Below are positions 1 through 12,183 of a stretch of 64,000 nucleotides of DNA, piece after piece. The first letter of the stretch is position 1. Each line of letters starts with the position of its first letter. This stretch comes from Glandiceps talaboti (taxonomy: Eukaryota > Hemichordata > Enteropneusta > Spengelidae): contig NC_135557.1 of the NCBI RefSeq assembly GCF_964340395.1, positions 10,651,460 through 10,715,459 of the forward strand, written 5' to 3'. The translations under genes and the position numbers were made by a program. The notes under the pieces were generated by a model, which was not told the origin of the DNA, did no database searches, and saw only the letters and a list, made by a program, of their open reading frames with translations.

Positions 1-2006
1 GTGGATTTTAATTAGAACAAAAACAAATAGTTACCTGATATGAAAACAGCCACCCAGACAAACATGCGTGCATGCATGCAGACGGAAATACCGACTGACT
101 GCAGGAGATAGACAGGCAGACAGACAGACAGACTGACAGACAGACTGAATGACTGACTAACCTCTAGACAGACACAGACAGACATATAGACAAACCGACA
201 AACAGACAAAATATTAGCTGAGATTAAAAGACGGCAATGGGCATATAGAGATACAAGCGAGACAGAAAGCAATGCGAGATAGATATATCTGTGTTCTTTT
301 TTTTCTTGTTTTGTTAGCGGGGGTGTAATAAGGAGATACATCCTAGTGAATGTAATAAGATACATGTTAACAGAGACCTGTAGGCAAGAGACAAAAGGTC
401 TGACAGACAGGAATGACAAATAAAAATAGATGAGTTGACTTAGACAAAGAATATAGTGTCGCCAAAATACTATACTCAATTGCGTCACATTTTATAGTTT
501 TGCGTCTTGATTTAGAGAAAAATCATAAGAAATCTGATGAAACGCCAGATGTGTCTTTTAAATGTAAGGGGTTAATCATTCCACTGTTACCAAGTTTGTA
601 CCGGAATGCAATTTGATATTTTATTTGTTTCTCTTGATCCATGCTTTATTTATTTACGGGGTGATGTGATGAGCTGTTTGATTAGGCTAAACCAACTTGA
701 TCCTTTGCCAACCATTGTTCAATAAAGAGAAGTACGATTACGTTTGTGGATGTACCATGAAGCTATCCTTACCAGACCCTAAGTAAACTATCACATGATG
801 AGTAGAATTAACGTCATATCTATTTTTAAAACAAATCACTGACAAAACAACACCTAACAGTTAGTCGTACTATTCATGGCGGCTTGAAATCATAAAAAGC
901 AAAGAATAGAATCGCACTACTTCGTTAATCAGACGCACTCTCACTGAGTCTGTATATTAAACAGACAAAGCGCCACCATTATATCTTAGGGAGTGGTCAG
1001 TTTTTACGAATGGGGATGGGCCGGTGACTTCTTGTTTGTGTTGGTGGAAAGAAATTGTCATGCAGTGTTAAGATGTTACAGCATGATGAGAGAGGTATGG
1101 AGGGAGAGAGAGATTACAGACATAATATAGACACAGCATTGGGAATAAAATAAATAACAACTTGAGAGAAATGAATAGCAGTCTTTTGTTTCCAAAATAT
1201 AGAAGTATTCTACAACCCATAACACCAAAGTAAAGCGTTTGCTGTGTATACTACAATTGTTTATAGCATCCATATCAAGTGCAAACGTTTACTATCTCAT
1301 TTGCCAATTGACCACATATACAGGATACATTCTAGGCTTGTAAATAAACCAATTGAAACAGTACACTTTTACACTTGATGTGAATGTTATTCACGAGTGT
1401 AGTACATAGAGAAAGTGCTTTCCATCAATGTTACTCGTTGTAAACACATCTTACAATCTTGGAAATTGTCGCAAGAACATCAACGTACACATTATTCGGT
1501 ATATTTTATCATATCTTATAATTCAATATAATTTCCTTGGGCATATTTGTATTGTGTAGAGTATATATGTTCACGTGTAAGTCTACGTATAATCCAGTTC
1601 ATATACCTGTCAGGCAAAAACATAATCTACTCTTAAGACTTATGCAGTGCCACCAACGACATGTGTGTCCCGGCTGTCTGATACCTTGAATTGATGGCAT
1701 CATCTTTATATGTTCTCAAGTGAGTTTATCACATGTACCTGTCTGCGACCTGACAACATCGATTGGTTTACCAATCAGTTTTGAAACATTGTCAACGATT
1801 ACTTTGACAAACAATGCGGATATTGTTATTACAAACAAGTACACCTGGTAACATTCCTCTTGTTATCCTTTGTATCTGGCACCTACATACTCAGGTGCAC
1901 GTAATACAGGTCTCCTAATGCTGTACGTTTGGTCGATTGCCAACATTGTTATTAAATACCAAGTATTACAATTACAAAGGGTACGTAACCAGGTCAACAT
2001 AAATCC
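1..2006. repeat. ~2.0 kb tandem unit, copy 1
   Basis: The unit begins with GTGGATTTTAATTAGAAC and the same start recurs at 2007, 4040 and 12552, and slightly altered near 15130 and 16353. Copy 1 aligns to copy 2 along its whole length with scattered substitutions and small indels. It carries a degenerate CAGA/GACT-rich stretch near 100-220. Apparent minus-strand reading frames rich in Ser, Val and Cys come from that stretch and are not believable proteins. No gene is seen in the unit. Confidence 0.9.
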
Positions 2007-4039
2007 GTGGATTTTAATTAGAACAAAAACAAATAGTTACCTGATATGAAAACAGCCACCAAGACAAACATACATGCGTGCATGCATGCAGACGGAAATA
2101 CCGACTGACAGCAAAAGATAGACGGGCAGACAGCCTGACTGATTGACTGACTGACTGACTGACCTCTAGACAGACACAGATAGACATATAGACAAACCGA
2201 CAAACAGACAAAATATTAGCTGAGATTAAAAGACGGCAATGGGCATGTAGAGATACAAGCGAAACTGAACGTAATGCAAGATAGAGAGATCTTTTGTTTC
2301 TTTTCTTGTTTTTAGTGGGGTGGGGGGGGGGGTAATCAGGAGATACATCCTGGTGAATGTAATGATACACATGTTAACAGAGACATGTAGGCAAGAGACA
2401 AAAGGTCTGACAGACTAGATGATAAATAAAAATAGTGAGTTGACTTAGACAAAGAATATAGTGTCGCCAAAATACTATGATACTCAATTGCGTCACATTT
2501 TATATTTTTGCGTCTTCATTTAGAGAAAAATCATGAGAAATCTGATGAAACGCCAGATGTGTCTTTTTAAATGTAAGGGGTTAATCATACCATTGTTACC
2601 AAGTTTGTACTGGAATGTAATTTGATATTTTATTTGCTTCTCTTGATCCATGCTTTATTTATTTATTTATGTATTTATTTATTTACGAGGTGATGTGATG
2701 AGCTGTTTGATCAGCTAGGCTAAACCAACTTGGTCCTTTGCCAACCATTGTTCAATAAAGAGTAGTACGATAACGTTTGTGGATGTACCATGAAGCCAAC
2801 CTTACAAGACCCAAGGTAAATTATCACGTTATGAATACAATTTACGTCATATCTAATTTTAACACAAATCACTGACAAAACTACTAATAACACTTAGTCG
2901 TACTATTCATGGCGACTTGAAATCATAAAAGGCAAATACTAGAATCACACTACTTCGTTAATCAGACGTACACTCACCGAGTCTGTATATTAAACAGGCA
3001 AAGAGCCACCGTTATATCTTACAGAGTGGTCAGTTTTTACGAATGGGGATGGGCCGGTGACTTCTTGTTTGTGTTAGTGGAAAGAAATTGTCATACAGTG
3101 TTGAGATGTTACAGCATGATGACAGATGTATGGTGGGAGAGAGAGATTACAGACATAATATAGACACAGCATTGGGAATAAAATAAATAACAACTTGAGA
3201 GAAATGATTAGCAGTCTTTTGTTTCCGACATATAGAAGTATTCTACAACCCATAACACCAAAGTAAAGCGTTTGCTGTGTATACTACAATTGTTTATAGC
3301 ATCCATATCAAGTGCAAACGTTTACTATCTCATTTGCCAATTGACCACATATACAGGATACATTCTAGGCTTGTAAATAAACCAATTGAAACAGTACACT
3401 TTTACACTTGATGTGAATGTTATTCACGAGTGTAGTACATAGAGAAAGTGCTTTCCATCAATGTTGCTCGTTGTAAACACATCTTACAATCTTTGAAATT
3501 GTCGCAAGAACATCAACGTACACATTATTCGGTATATTTTATCATATCTTATAATTCAATATAATTTCCTTGGGCATATTTGTATTGTGTAGAGTATATA
3601 TGTTCCCGTGTAAGTCTACGTAATCCAGTTCATATACATGTCAGGCAAAAACACCATCTACTCTTAAGACTTATGCAGTGCCACCAACGATATGTGTGTC
3701 CCGGTTGTCTGATATACCTTGAATTGATGGTATCATCTTAGTATGTTCTCAAGTGAGTTTATCACATGTACCTGTCTGCGACCTGACAACATCGATTGGT
3801 TTACCAATCAGTTTTGAAACATTGTCAACGATTACTTTGACAAACAATGCGGATATTGTTATTACAAACAAGTACACCTTGTAACATTCCTCTTGTTATC
3901 CTTTGTAACCGGCACCTACATACTCAGGTGCACGTAATACAGATCTCCTAATCCTGTATGTTTGGTCGGTTGCCAACATTGTTATTAATTACCAAGTATT
4001 ACAATTACAAAGGGTACATAACCAGGTTAACATAAATCC
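2007..4039. repeat. ~2.0 kb tandem unit, copy 2
   Basis: Direct repeat of the preceding unit, 2033 bp long. It is closer to copy 3 than to copy 1: copies 2 and 3 share details such as the TTTA-rich insertion (2652-2690 and 4689-4718) and the poly-G run near 2320 and 4355. This suggests the most recent duplication produced copies 2 and 3. No coding signal. Confidence 0.9.
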
Positions 4040-4688
4040 GTGGATTTTAATTAGAACAAAACAAATTGTTACCTGATATGAAAACAGCCAACCAGACAAA
4101 CATACATGCGTGCATGCATGCAGACGGAAATACCGACTGACAGCAAAAGATAGACGGGCAGACAGCCTGACTGATTGACTGACTGACTGACTGACCTCTA
4201 GACAGACACAGATAGACATATAGACAAACCGACAAACATACAAAATATTAGCTGAGATTAAAAGACGGCAATGGGCATGTAGAGATACAAGCGAAACTGA
4301 ACGTAATGCAAGATAGAGAGATCTTTTGTTTCTTTTCTTGTTTTTAGTGGGGTGGGGGGGGGGTAATCAGGAGATACATCCTGGTGAATGTAATAATACA
4401 CATGTTAACAGAGACATGTAGGCAAGAGACAAAAGGTCTGACAGACTAGATGATGATAAATAAAAATAGTGAGTTGACTTAGACAAAGAATATAGTGTCG
4501 CCAAAATACTATGATACTCAATTGCGTCACATTTTATATTTTTGCGTCTTCATTTAGAGAAAAATCATGAGAAATCTGATGAAACGCCAGATGTGTCTTT
4601 TTAAATGTAAGGGGTTAATCATACCATTGTTACCAAGTTTGTACTGGAATGTAATTTGATATTTTATTTGCTTCTCGTGATCCATGCT

Positions 4689-4719
<31 letters not shown>

Positions 4720-5555
4720 CGAGGTGATGTGATGAGCTGTTTGATCAGCTAGGCTAAACCAACTTGGTCCTTTGCCAACCATTGTTCAATAAAGAGTAGT
4801 ACGATAACGTTTGTGGATGTACCATGAAGCCAACCTTACAAGACCCAAGGTAAATTATCACGTTATGAATACAATTTACGTCATATCTATTTTTAACACA
4901 AATCACTGACAAAACTACTAATAACACTTAGTCGTACTATTCATGGCGACTTGAAATCATAAAAGGCAAATACTAGAATCACACTACTTCGTTAATCAGA
5001 CGTACACTCACCGAGTCTGTATATTAAACAGGCAAAGAGCCACCGTTATATCTTACAGAGTGGTCAGTTTTTACGAACGGGGATGGGTTGGTGACTTCTT
5101 GTTTGTGTTGGTGGATATAAATTGTCATGCAGTGTTAATATGTTACAGCACGATGAGAGATGTATGGAGGGAAAGAGAGATTACAGACATAATATAGACA
5201 CAGCATTGGGAATAAAATAAATAACAACTTGAGAGAAATGAATAGCAGTTTTTTGTTTCCGAAATATAGAAGTATTCTACAACCCATAACACCAAAGTAA
5301 AGCGTTTGCTGTGTATACTACAATTGTTTATAGCATCCATATCAACTGCAAACGTTTACTATCTCATTTCCCAATTGACCACATATACAGGATACATTCT
5401 AGGCTTGTAAATAAACCAATTGAAACAGTACACTTTTACACTTGATGTGAATGTTATTCACGAGTGTAGTACATAGAGAAAGTGCTTTCCATCAATGTTG
5501 CTCGTTGTAAACACATCTTACAATCTTTGAAATTGTCGCAAGAACATCAACGTAC
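4040..5555. repeat. ~2.0 kb tandem unit, copy 3 (truncated)
   Basis: Near-identical to copy 2 until about 5555, where the alignment breaks after AACATCAACGTACA. The last quarter of the unit is replaced by a different block. Confidence 0.85.
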
Positions 5556-6118
5556 AATTGTGTGAAATTAAAGCGTTTGCTGTGTATACTACAATTGTTT
5601 ATAGCATTCATATTAAGTGTAAACGTTTTCCTCGATTAATCCAATATATCAAGAAGCGTGTTCTGTCGAAATGGATAGGCGTTACTATAATATACATACT
5701 AAGTCTAGTCCGCGGTAAGAATATATCGCAGTTACCTGATTTACTTTTTAGTGGTAGGTTAAGTGAAGATTATCAAAAACGTAAGTGTCCTTTAGCGCCA
5801 TGAACGACAGGTATAAGCTTTCTTTATTGTCAATATGTATGTCGACTTCAGTACAATGATACTCCTTCCGTATCGTCTTTGTCTGTCAAATTCTAATAAA
5901 ACACAAATGCAAACATGAAATAATAAAAAAAAATACCAGACCTACCAAATGCCATGTTATCGGAAACTAACAATTTGGCAAGGTATGTAAACATGCCAGC
6001 AGATATACCCGAGGTTTTAACTAGTCTAAATGTTAGACACTTTAATACTACTAAATAATGTGTTAGCCTTGTATAGTCATGTGTTAAGATGTTACAGCAT
6101 GGTGAGACAGGGATATGG
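5556..6118. repeat. Rearranged block, related to 17.5-18.05 kb
   Basis: It starts with a short re-iteration of an internal piece of the tandem unit (around 5571-5630, the same words as around 5300-5345). It then continues with sequence that matches 17880-18050 with moderate divergence (shared words GCCATGTTAT, ATGTAAACATG, ATATACCC, GTTAGACA). An 81-residue plus-strand frame at 5558-5803 spans the repeat junction and is not supported as a gene. Confidence 0.6.
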
Positions 6119-6120
6119 AG

Positions 6121-6464
6121 TCATGATGAATGGTTAGCGTGACCGGCGCTTGGAATCTACAGGTTGCAGGTTCGAGCCCTGTCGCTGATTCCTATTTTTT
6201 CTGAGTGGCTAAAGTCCTTGGGCAAGATTTGAACCAGTCAGCCCAGCTGTATAATTGGGGATAGGATGTAGGTTGCAATGTGAAGGCTTTTGCGCGTAAA
6301 TGGCTGCAATGGATTGTATGCTCCCCGGTTGAGCTGAGGAAGACTGAAGGGCCGCGGCCGTTGTGCCGTTCTGATCAGAGCCAGGGGTAATAATTGTAAA
6401 GCGCTTTGAGCACGGAGTGGGAAAAGCGCTATATAACAATATTATTATTATTATTATTATTATT
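6121..6464 (+). mobile_element. tRNA-derived SINE with (ATT)n tail
   Basis: The head resembles a tRNA promoter: TAGCGTGACCGG as a weak A box near 6135 and GGTTCGAGCCC as a good B box at 6169-6179. The 3' end has two GCGCT words around a GAAAAGCGCTATATAA-type motif, then eight ATT units (6441-6464). That tail style is common on metazoan SINEs that borrow LINE 3' ends (from memory of the families). The surrounding tandem-unit sequence resumes at AAGGGAGAAAG, so the insertion interrupts the unit. Copies 1-3 show the uninterrupted equivalent (TATGGAGGGA). Confidence 0.75.
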
Positions 6465-6867
6465 AAGGGAGAAAGATGACAGACATGTAGATGAATAGCA
6501 GAAATGAATAGCAGTGTTGTTTCCGACATATATAAGTATTCTACAACCCATAACACCAAAGTAAAGCGTTTGATGTGTATACTAAATTGTTTATAGCATC
6601 CATATTAAGTGTAAAAGTTTACTCTTCCATTTGCTAATTGACCAAATTAGAAAGGATACATGCTAGGCTTGTAAATAAACCAATTGAAAAAGTACACTTT
6701 TACACTTGATGTGAATGTTATACTTTTGGAAATTGTCGCAAGAACATCAACGTACACATTATTCGGTATACTTTATCACCCGTTGTAATTCAATATATTT
6801 CCTTGGGCGTATTTGTATTGTGTAGAGTATATATGTTCCCGTGTAAGTCTACGTAATCCAGTTCATG
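6465..6867. repeat. ~2.0 kb unit, internally deleted copy (left part)
   Basis: This is a continuation of the tandem unit with deletions relative to copies 1-3. It runs to CCAGTTCATG, where the 5.3 kb transposon is inserted. The same unit resumes at 12184. Confidence 0.8.
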
Positions 6868-6905
6868 CATGGGCATCATGGAACAATAAAGCTGAGATTA
6901 TGGAT
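6868..6905 (+). repeat. Left terminal inverted repeat of 5.3 kb element
   Basis: Pairs with 12146-12183. The first 14 bases are identical, followed by mismatches at four positions. Preceded directly by the target duplication GTTCATG. Confidence 0.85.
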
Positions 6906-7139
6906 ATTTATAATCTAATAACAATAGTATGTAATACAAATACGCGTAAACAACGTATGTGCGTGAAACTGACAGGTAGGAAGTGAGCGGAAGATTGTGA
7001 CTGTATTTTTGCAATAAAGCTTACTGATGTGTATTTTCAGTGTTCACCTCCTTCCTTTGATGTAATAATGTTCAGATTCAACGAGAATATCAATACAAAC
7101 ACTTGAAACCCCAGAAAATCTAGTCTGTCTCACTGTAGA

Positions 7140-7380
7140 ACAACACCATGTCCCCGTACCACCACCGTTATACGGTAGCTTCCTGGTTTACCTTACATCT
7201 ACGTTGGTGGCGCACTTTCAAAACGAAGCGCGAGCGCGAGCAGACGGTCGATATTTTGTTGCGTGAAGGACGAGGAAGCGCTCTCATATTCATATGAAGA
7301 CAGGGTATGAAATCGCTCACAAAAAGTCTGGGGACGTGCGTTACCAAAAGGGGGGAACAGGGGGGGGGGGGAAACACTTT
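7140..7380. other. CpG-richer segment inside the transposon
   Basis: More GC- and CpG-rich than its surroundings (for example GCGCGAGCGCGAGC near 7225). It ends in a G run at 7363-7371. A 69-residue minus-strand frame here has no recognisable domain. It could be remnant promoter or UTR sequence of the element. Little else can be said. Confidence 0.3.
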
Positions 7381-9972
7381 TTACCCAGCATCACAAAGAA
7401 TTCACAGGGTAACCTAAATTAGTATTTTTCATTATATTTCGTATTGGGAGTACTCAAACCTTCATATGAATCAAAATATTGAAAAAAGGCAAAAATGACC
7501 CGAGAAGTGAAGCGAGACTAGACGAGACATAGCTTGGACAGCGATCTTGATGGGTGTACAAGGAGGTGCTGAGCTCTAAACAACTTCTTCAGCAACACCA
7601 CTCGGTTGAAATCTATTGAAACAATCAATCTTTATTACACTCACAATAACACCATCTAATCTGAGTACGGTACAATGAAAGGCAAGGGGGAAAAAGCCTT
7701 GTTTATGAAACAATACAGTAAAAATATATGCTGACTAGACAGATTATCATTTCACCTTGGCTTGTTTACTTTGCAGTAATATCTCAAAGAATTATCAATG
7801 AATTTACATGAAACTTAGTAGAAAGATTAATAATGTAAGGACCCAAGTATGTGTTTATTCACGATGGGATCTTGGTTACATTGTATGGTATGGTGCCAAC
7901 AAGTCTTGAAAACTATAAACAATGTAGCAGTTAGAGAGACGTCTTTCGAGAAACAATTTTGACCAGCTGTCCTTGATACATCTTTCTTTAGTCTATCAAG
8001 AAAACATACATCATTCATCACTGGTCAATAATAAATTGCATGATTTTTTAGGTTAGGTCATCGAATCAACTGCAATTTTTTCCATTTTATTTTAAAATAG
8101 TTCTGTGAAAAAAATAAACAAACACTAGTGCTACTGGAGGAAATATAGTGGAAGTAAAAGAAATATATTGACATGGGACATGCACAAGAGGAAATATTTA
8201 GCAAGATTTTATATAAATGTTGAAATAAAAAAAAATAATATTGATATTTATATAAAGGTTAGAACAAAAATTCTTCATATTGACATGTCACAATATAATG
8301 TGATTCTACTTATAATAACTGATCATGAGCCAAAAAAATCATGTTATGCTATATTATTTTTATATATGAATATAATAATTTCAATTTTAATTAGGCCATG
8401 ACAATTAATATTGTCCAGTATATTATGTACAGAACTGTTTTGTACCTGCAGAAACTTGCTGAGTAATATTTGTTGACAATGGCAATAAGCAAATGAAAAT
8501 ATAAATCGATTGCAAAGGTGCATATTTAGACCACAAAAATTATCAACTATGTGGACTCACTGGACAAGTGATAAGTTTTCATAATCTTCAATTCTTTTTT
8601 TCACCCCTTCAACCTGTCCTACTAATGTTCAGCTTGGTATAGGAAATGAATAGAGAAACACATGTAGGTTCTAAAAAAAACAAGCGTGCAATACTCCATG
8701 GATCTGCTACATGCAGGCTGCAAGAGAAACAAAAAAATATAATTGACAATAAACAAGAAATGGTCAGGCACTACTCAAAATGCTATGATTAAATAAAGTG
8801 AAAAAATACAATCAACACACACAATCAATACTGACATAACCTTTTTTTGCTAGAGCTGTTAATTTACAAAGATTTCACAATGTAGTGTTCTGATGCAGCC
8901 AGTGATGACACTAAATTAGATATTTTTACCACTGAAGAATATCATCGACAATTCAAATAAAATTACATCACAAATTACAAATAATGGCAAAAGTGATAAA
9001 CACATTTTTCTCAACAAGAGACATTTGACTGGTTTTGGTATGTAAATACAAAGTCTCAAATGTTGGGTGTGAAATCATCAAGGTTTTGAATAAAATAGGC
9101 CATTGCATGTTTGATATATGGCTTTACACAGACAGACCTTGGACACATTGAAATAGCACCCACCCCTTTTTTCAGGCATAGAACAAAAAAAAAAAATCTT
9201 TTTCAAATGTCAATTTATTTCAATGAATGACCTGCAATTGTACATGCCCAGTCATTTATGATTTACCAATTGAACCTTGCCCTTGTATTTTAGCAAGATA
9301 TATGGTAAATGTGTGAGAAAAATGGTAACATTTACAAACTTCATAACCTACATGTAGAGGCACAGGTAAAAGGAAGGAGACAGAGCTGTGGGAGTGTTGT
9401 TTCAGTGTTTTTTGTTAAGGGCGGTAAGTTGGCAAAATCTACCTGAGTTCCCCTTTCATTTTACCAGGATTCCCCATCCTACCACAATCCTTGTAAATAG
9501 TATATGGGGAAACTGCCAGTTTTACCAGATTTACTACTTCTTGAATTGTTACCAGGGTTCCAAACCCTTAGCAAACACACTTTCCATTAGAAGAGTACAG
9601 GACAAATTTAGTTTCCTCAAGAATGCTGAAATGGGGATTTAATGGATGATGCAGCAAGGCACTGTCTCAGAAGTTGGATATTTTGGAGCAATCTATTTCG
9701 ATGAAATAAAATACAGCAAATCAAACTGTCAATTTATGATTAAATTAGGATTATGTTGCTTAATTGACACACACTATTACTTCAGACTTTCTAGGTGCAA
9801 GAAAACCTAGATTTATTCTTAGATATTTTTACACCAAATGTGATTTGTTTTTATTTATTATTATTATTATTTTTTTATTTTTTTTTTTGGGGGGGGGTTC
9901 ATAAACATTTGTGTAAAATTAACACTTCAAGATTGACTGAAAATAGCATTTTATAAAAAAATAAATAAATAA

Positions 9973-10287
9973 ATAAACAGTACTGAACTTTCTGAGAGTG
10001 AATTTTATTATGATCAACAACAAAATAAAGCTGACCCGAGGCACGCGCCCAGCGACTGCGGCCACCGATGCTTCGTACACATCAACAACGCCCAACAAAT
10101 GCAGCTGATGGAGATCGTGCAACACAATCCTCAGGACCATCAACCAGCCAGAACGCAGTCAATCAATTCCCACAGTTATGCGGAATGTTTTGAAAATACC
10201 CGTATTAGCGGTGGATCTTTCAATTTCACATTTCATGTCGCCGGAAACACCTCTGTCAAAGTTCTTGTCAGTGTATTTACATTATAA
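9973..10287 (+). other. Coding-like open frame inside transposon, unidentified
   Basis: A plus-strand frame stays open from a TAA at 9970-9972 to the TAA at 10285-10287, about 104 codons. It has no early Met; the first is at 10099. Composition shifts sharply to GC-rich between 10030 and 10140, unlike the flanking A/T runs. The peptide is mixed and plausible (His-, Gln- and Asn-rich centre, then a SFNFTFHVAG segment), and an AG lies just before it at 9979-9980. I do not recognise a domain. It could be one exon of a degraded transposase or captured host sequence. Confidence 0.3.
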
Positions 10288-10694
10288 AACGCTGCAGACA
10301 ATCCGTAATCTTTTCCGATTCTGATGAAGACTAACTTTTATAATATTGTACATTTTGAAAGATTTTACTGAAGTACTATTATATAGGACACTAAGAATAC
10401 CACGCTGTTGAATTGTATCTGTTTCTACTACTAAAATAATCGTGTATGCATTTCTTCTGATCGGTTTTGTGAATGAATCACAGCGGAGCTAGCTAGCGAG
10501 AGCAGGTCAACACGTAATTTGCATATCAATACTTATTGTTGTTGACAACCAATCATCGCTCATAATTCACGTCTGTGACCTCTGCCTGACCTGAATGACA
10601 TGAGCTGGTGACCTGATACATATTCATGCGAATATGTTGTTCGCCCTTCCCCACCTGCATTTAATTGCGTTTTTGGTGTACATATGTAATAATA

Positions 10695-10880
10695 ACAGAA
10701 CCCCATGGCCTCGCAATGGACGGCAGGGCATACAGAAGTTATTTTCACTCGTGATTCGGTTTATTCTGCTGTATTTTCACTCGCTATCGCTCGTGAAAAT
10801 ACGCGGCAGAATAAACCGAATCACTCGTGAAAATAACTTCTGTACGCCCTACCGTCCATTGCGAGGCCATGGGGTTCTGT
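10695..10880. mobile_element. Fold-back MITE (186 bp)
   Basis: Near-perfect inverted repeat: ACAGAACCCCATGG at the left end pairs with CCATGGGGTTCTGT at the right end. Arms are about 85 bp and the short centre lies near 10775-10790. It is nested inside the 5.3 kb element, so it inserted later or came with it. The outward frames on both strands are mirror images of the palindrome and are not genes. Confidence 0.85.
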
Positions 10881-12145
10881 CATAGTCTATAGCTGTTTAT
10901 TGTATGACAGAGAAAAGAAGCACTGAAAATAAACCTCATGAATGGAATGTACTGTTGCATGTTGCACACCAAAAATGCAACAATTAATACTTTTGACACA
11001 TACTAACAAGTATTTACAAAGTGTTTTACGTGACTGGAAACTTGCAAAAGGCGCGAAAATGAGAATGGCCTAAGTGTCTGTGTGAAGTTAAACCGGTAAA
11101 TTTATATCAGCCGATACATTTTCTGAACAGGCTCTAGTCGAGAGTGCAAAGTTACTTGCTTCACGCACGACCCCGGAACCTGTAATAAATTCACGACGAA
11201 CTTTTACTTGCATATTATAAAGTCACTGTCCCGGCACGACGTTCCGTCGGTTTTTCATAAACAAATGTTACAAATATTATTCGGGAAAACTTGACCATAA
11301 ACAAATATGCTGGATTACAAAATAACTAAGCAATGACTAGACTGAAAGCAACATTTTCAAAACTAATTTACTGCAACTACCACAACATGTTAGGCGTCGG
11401 CAAGACGTAATCAAACTCTGGAAACAAGACAGGTAAAAAAAATCACTGTAAACATTACCTTGTAAGTGAACTGCTCATATGTAATCACGCACGGTGACCA
11501 TTGTAATATATTGCCAATGATGAAGCAATGAAGGCATGTCAAAACAAACACATAGGTGTTACCGTGGGTTATACTTCCATGGCCTTACCAACTACTTGAA
11601 GATAAACAAAGCCGATCGCAACAAGGTCAAGGACGTACCACCATCGAGGCGAGATTGATCGAAACACACATGTGAACACAGCTATCGTACATTACGGCAA
11701 TGCCTGCTTTGCGACGAAACAGCAACACGCGGGGCTCTCTGCGAGTACCATGTTACGTTAATCGGTAACGCACGTATCCAGAAAATCGGCGTAGTTTTTC
11801 CTTTAAATTTTCATGGGTTATCGTTAAAATATGGACATTCTGGTTATAGAATATTTACTTGTAAGACAGTGTCGATGAATTGTGATTGTATTGCATACCC
11901 TGTCTATGTTGTAGTGTGCGGAGAAGGTGACATGAGCGAGCGCGTCCTCGCCCTTAGCAACCAATTGCAACAATGTATCATCCGACACTCGCTACAGAAG
12001 TGAGCCACCAACGTTCATTTTGACGATATATTTCTCGAACTCACACATCACATGCATTATTACATCAGAAATCTACCTCTACAATAGGAAAAACTGGGTT
12101 TTTTGTTTCGTTTTTAAATTCCATTTTCATTTTGTTATTTTATAT
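10881..12145. other. Transposon interior, no gene seen
   Basis: Non-coding sequence of the 5.3 kb element. Mixed composition with several CpG-containing stretches (11630-11780, 11930-11990). No long frame and no recognisable motif. Confidence 0.4.
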
Positions 12146-12183
12146 ATTCACAATCTTAGCTTTATTGTGCCATGATGCCCATG
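12146..12183 (-). repeat. Right terminal inverted repeat of 5.3 kb element
   Basis: Reverse complement of the left end, followed directly by the second GTTCATG at 12184-12190. Confidence 0.85.

Larger units (their letters stand above)
6868..12183. mobile_element. 5.3 kb DNA transposon with TIRs, superfamily unassigned
   Basis: The left end reads CATGGGCATCATGG and the right end is its reverse complement. The inverted match extends about 38 bp with four mismatches (6868-6905 against 12146-12183). The flanks are a perfect 7-bp duplication, GTTCATG, at 6861-6867 and 12184-12190, and the interrupted sequence is a tandem unit whose uninterrupted form is present near 3620-3645. No transposase-sized frame is visible, so this is either a non-autonomous or a decayed copy. 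Ends in CA...TG would suit hAT or P-like elements, but the 7-bp duplication does not match the usual 8 bp, so I leave it unassigned. It carries a nested fold-back element and one coding-like frame. Confidence 0.85.

Noticed and set aside
12-488. 158-residue minus-strand frame, repeated in similar form at 2014, 3989, 15141 and 16360
   Set aside because: Ser-, Val- and Cys-rich peptide from the CAGA/GACT-type stretch of the tandem unit. The frames change between copies and no domain or codon constraint is seen.
6121-6200. Possible functional tRNA gene
   Set aside because: A and B box words are present, but no cloverleaf with a full acceptor stem can be drawn, and the sequence continues into a SINE body and tail.
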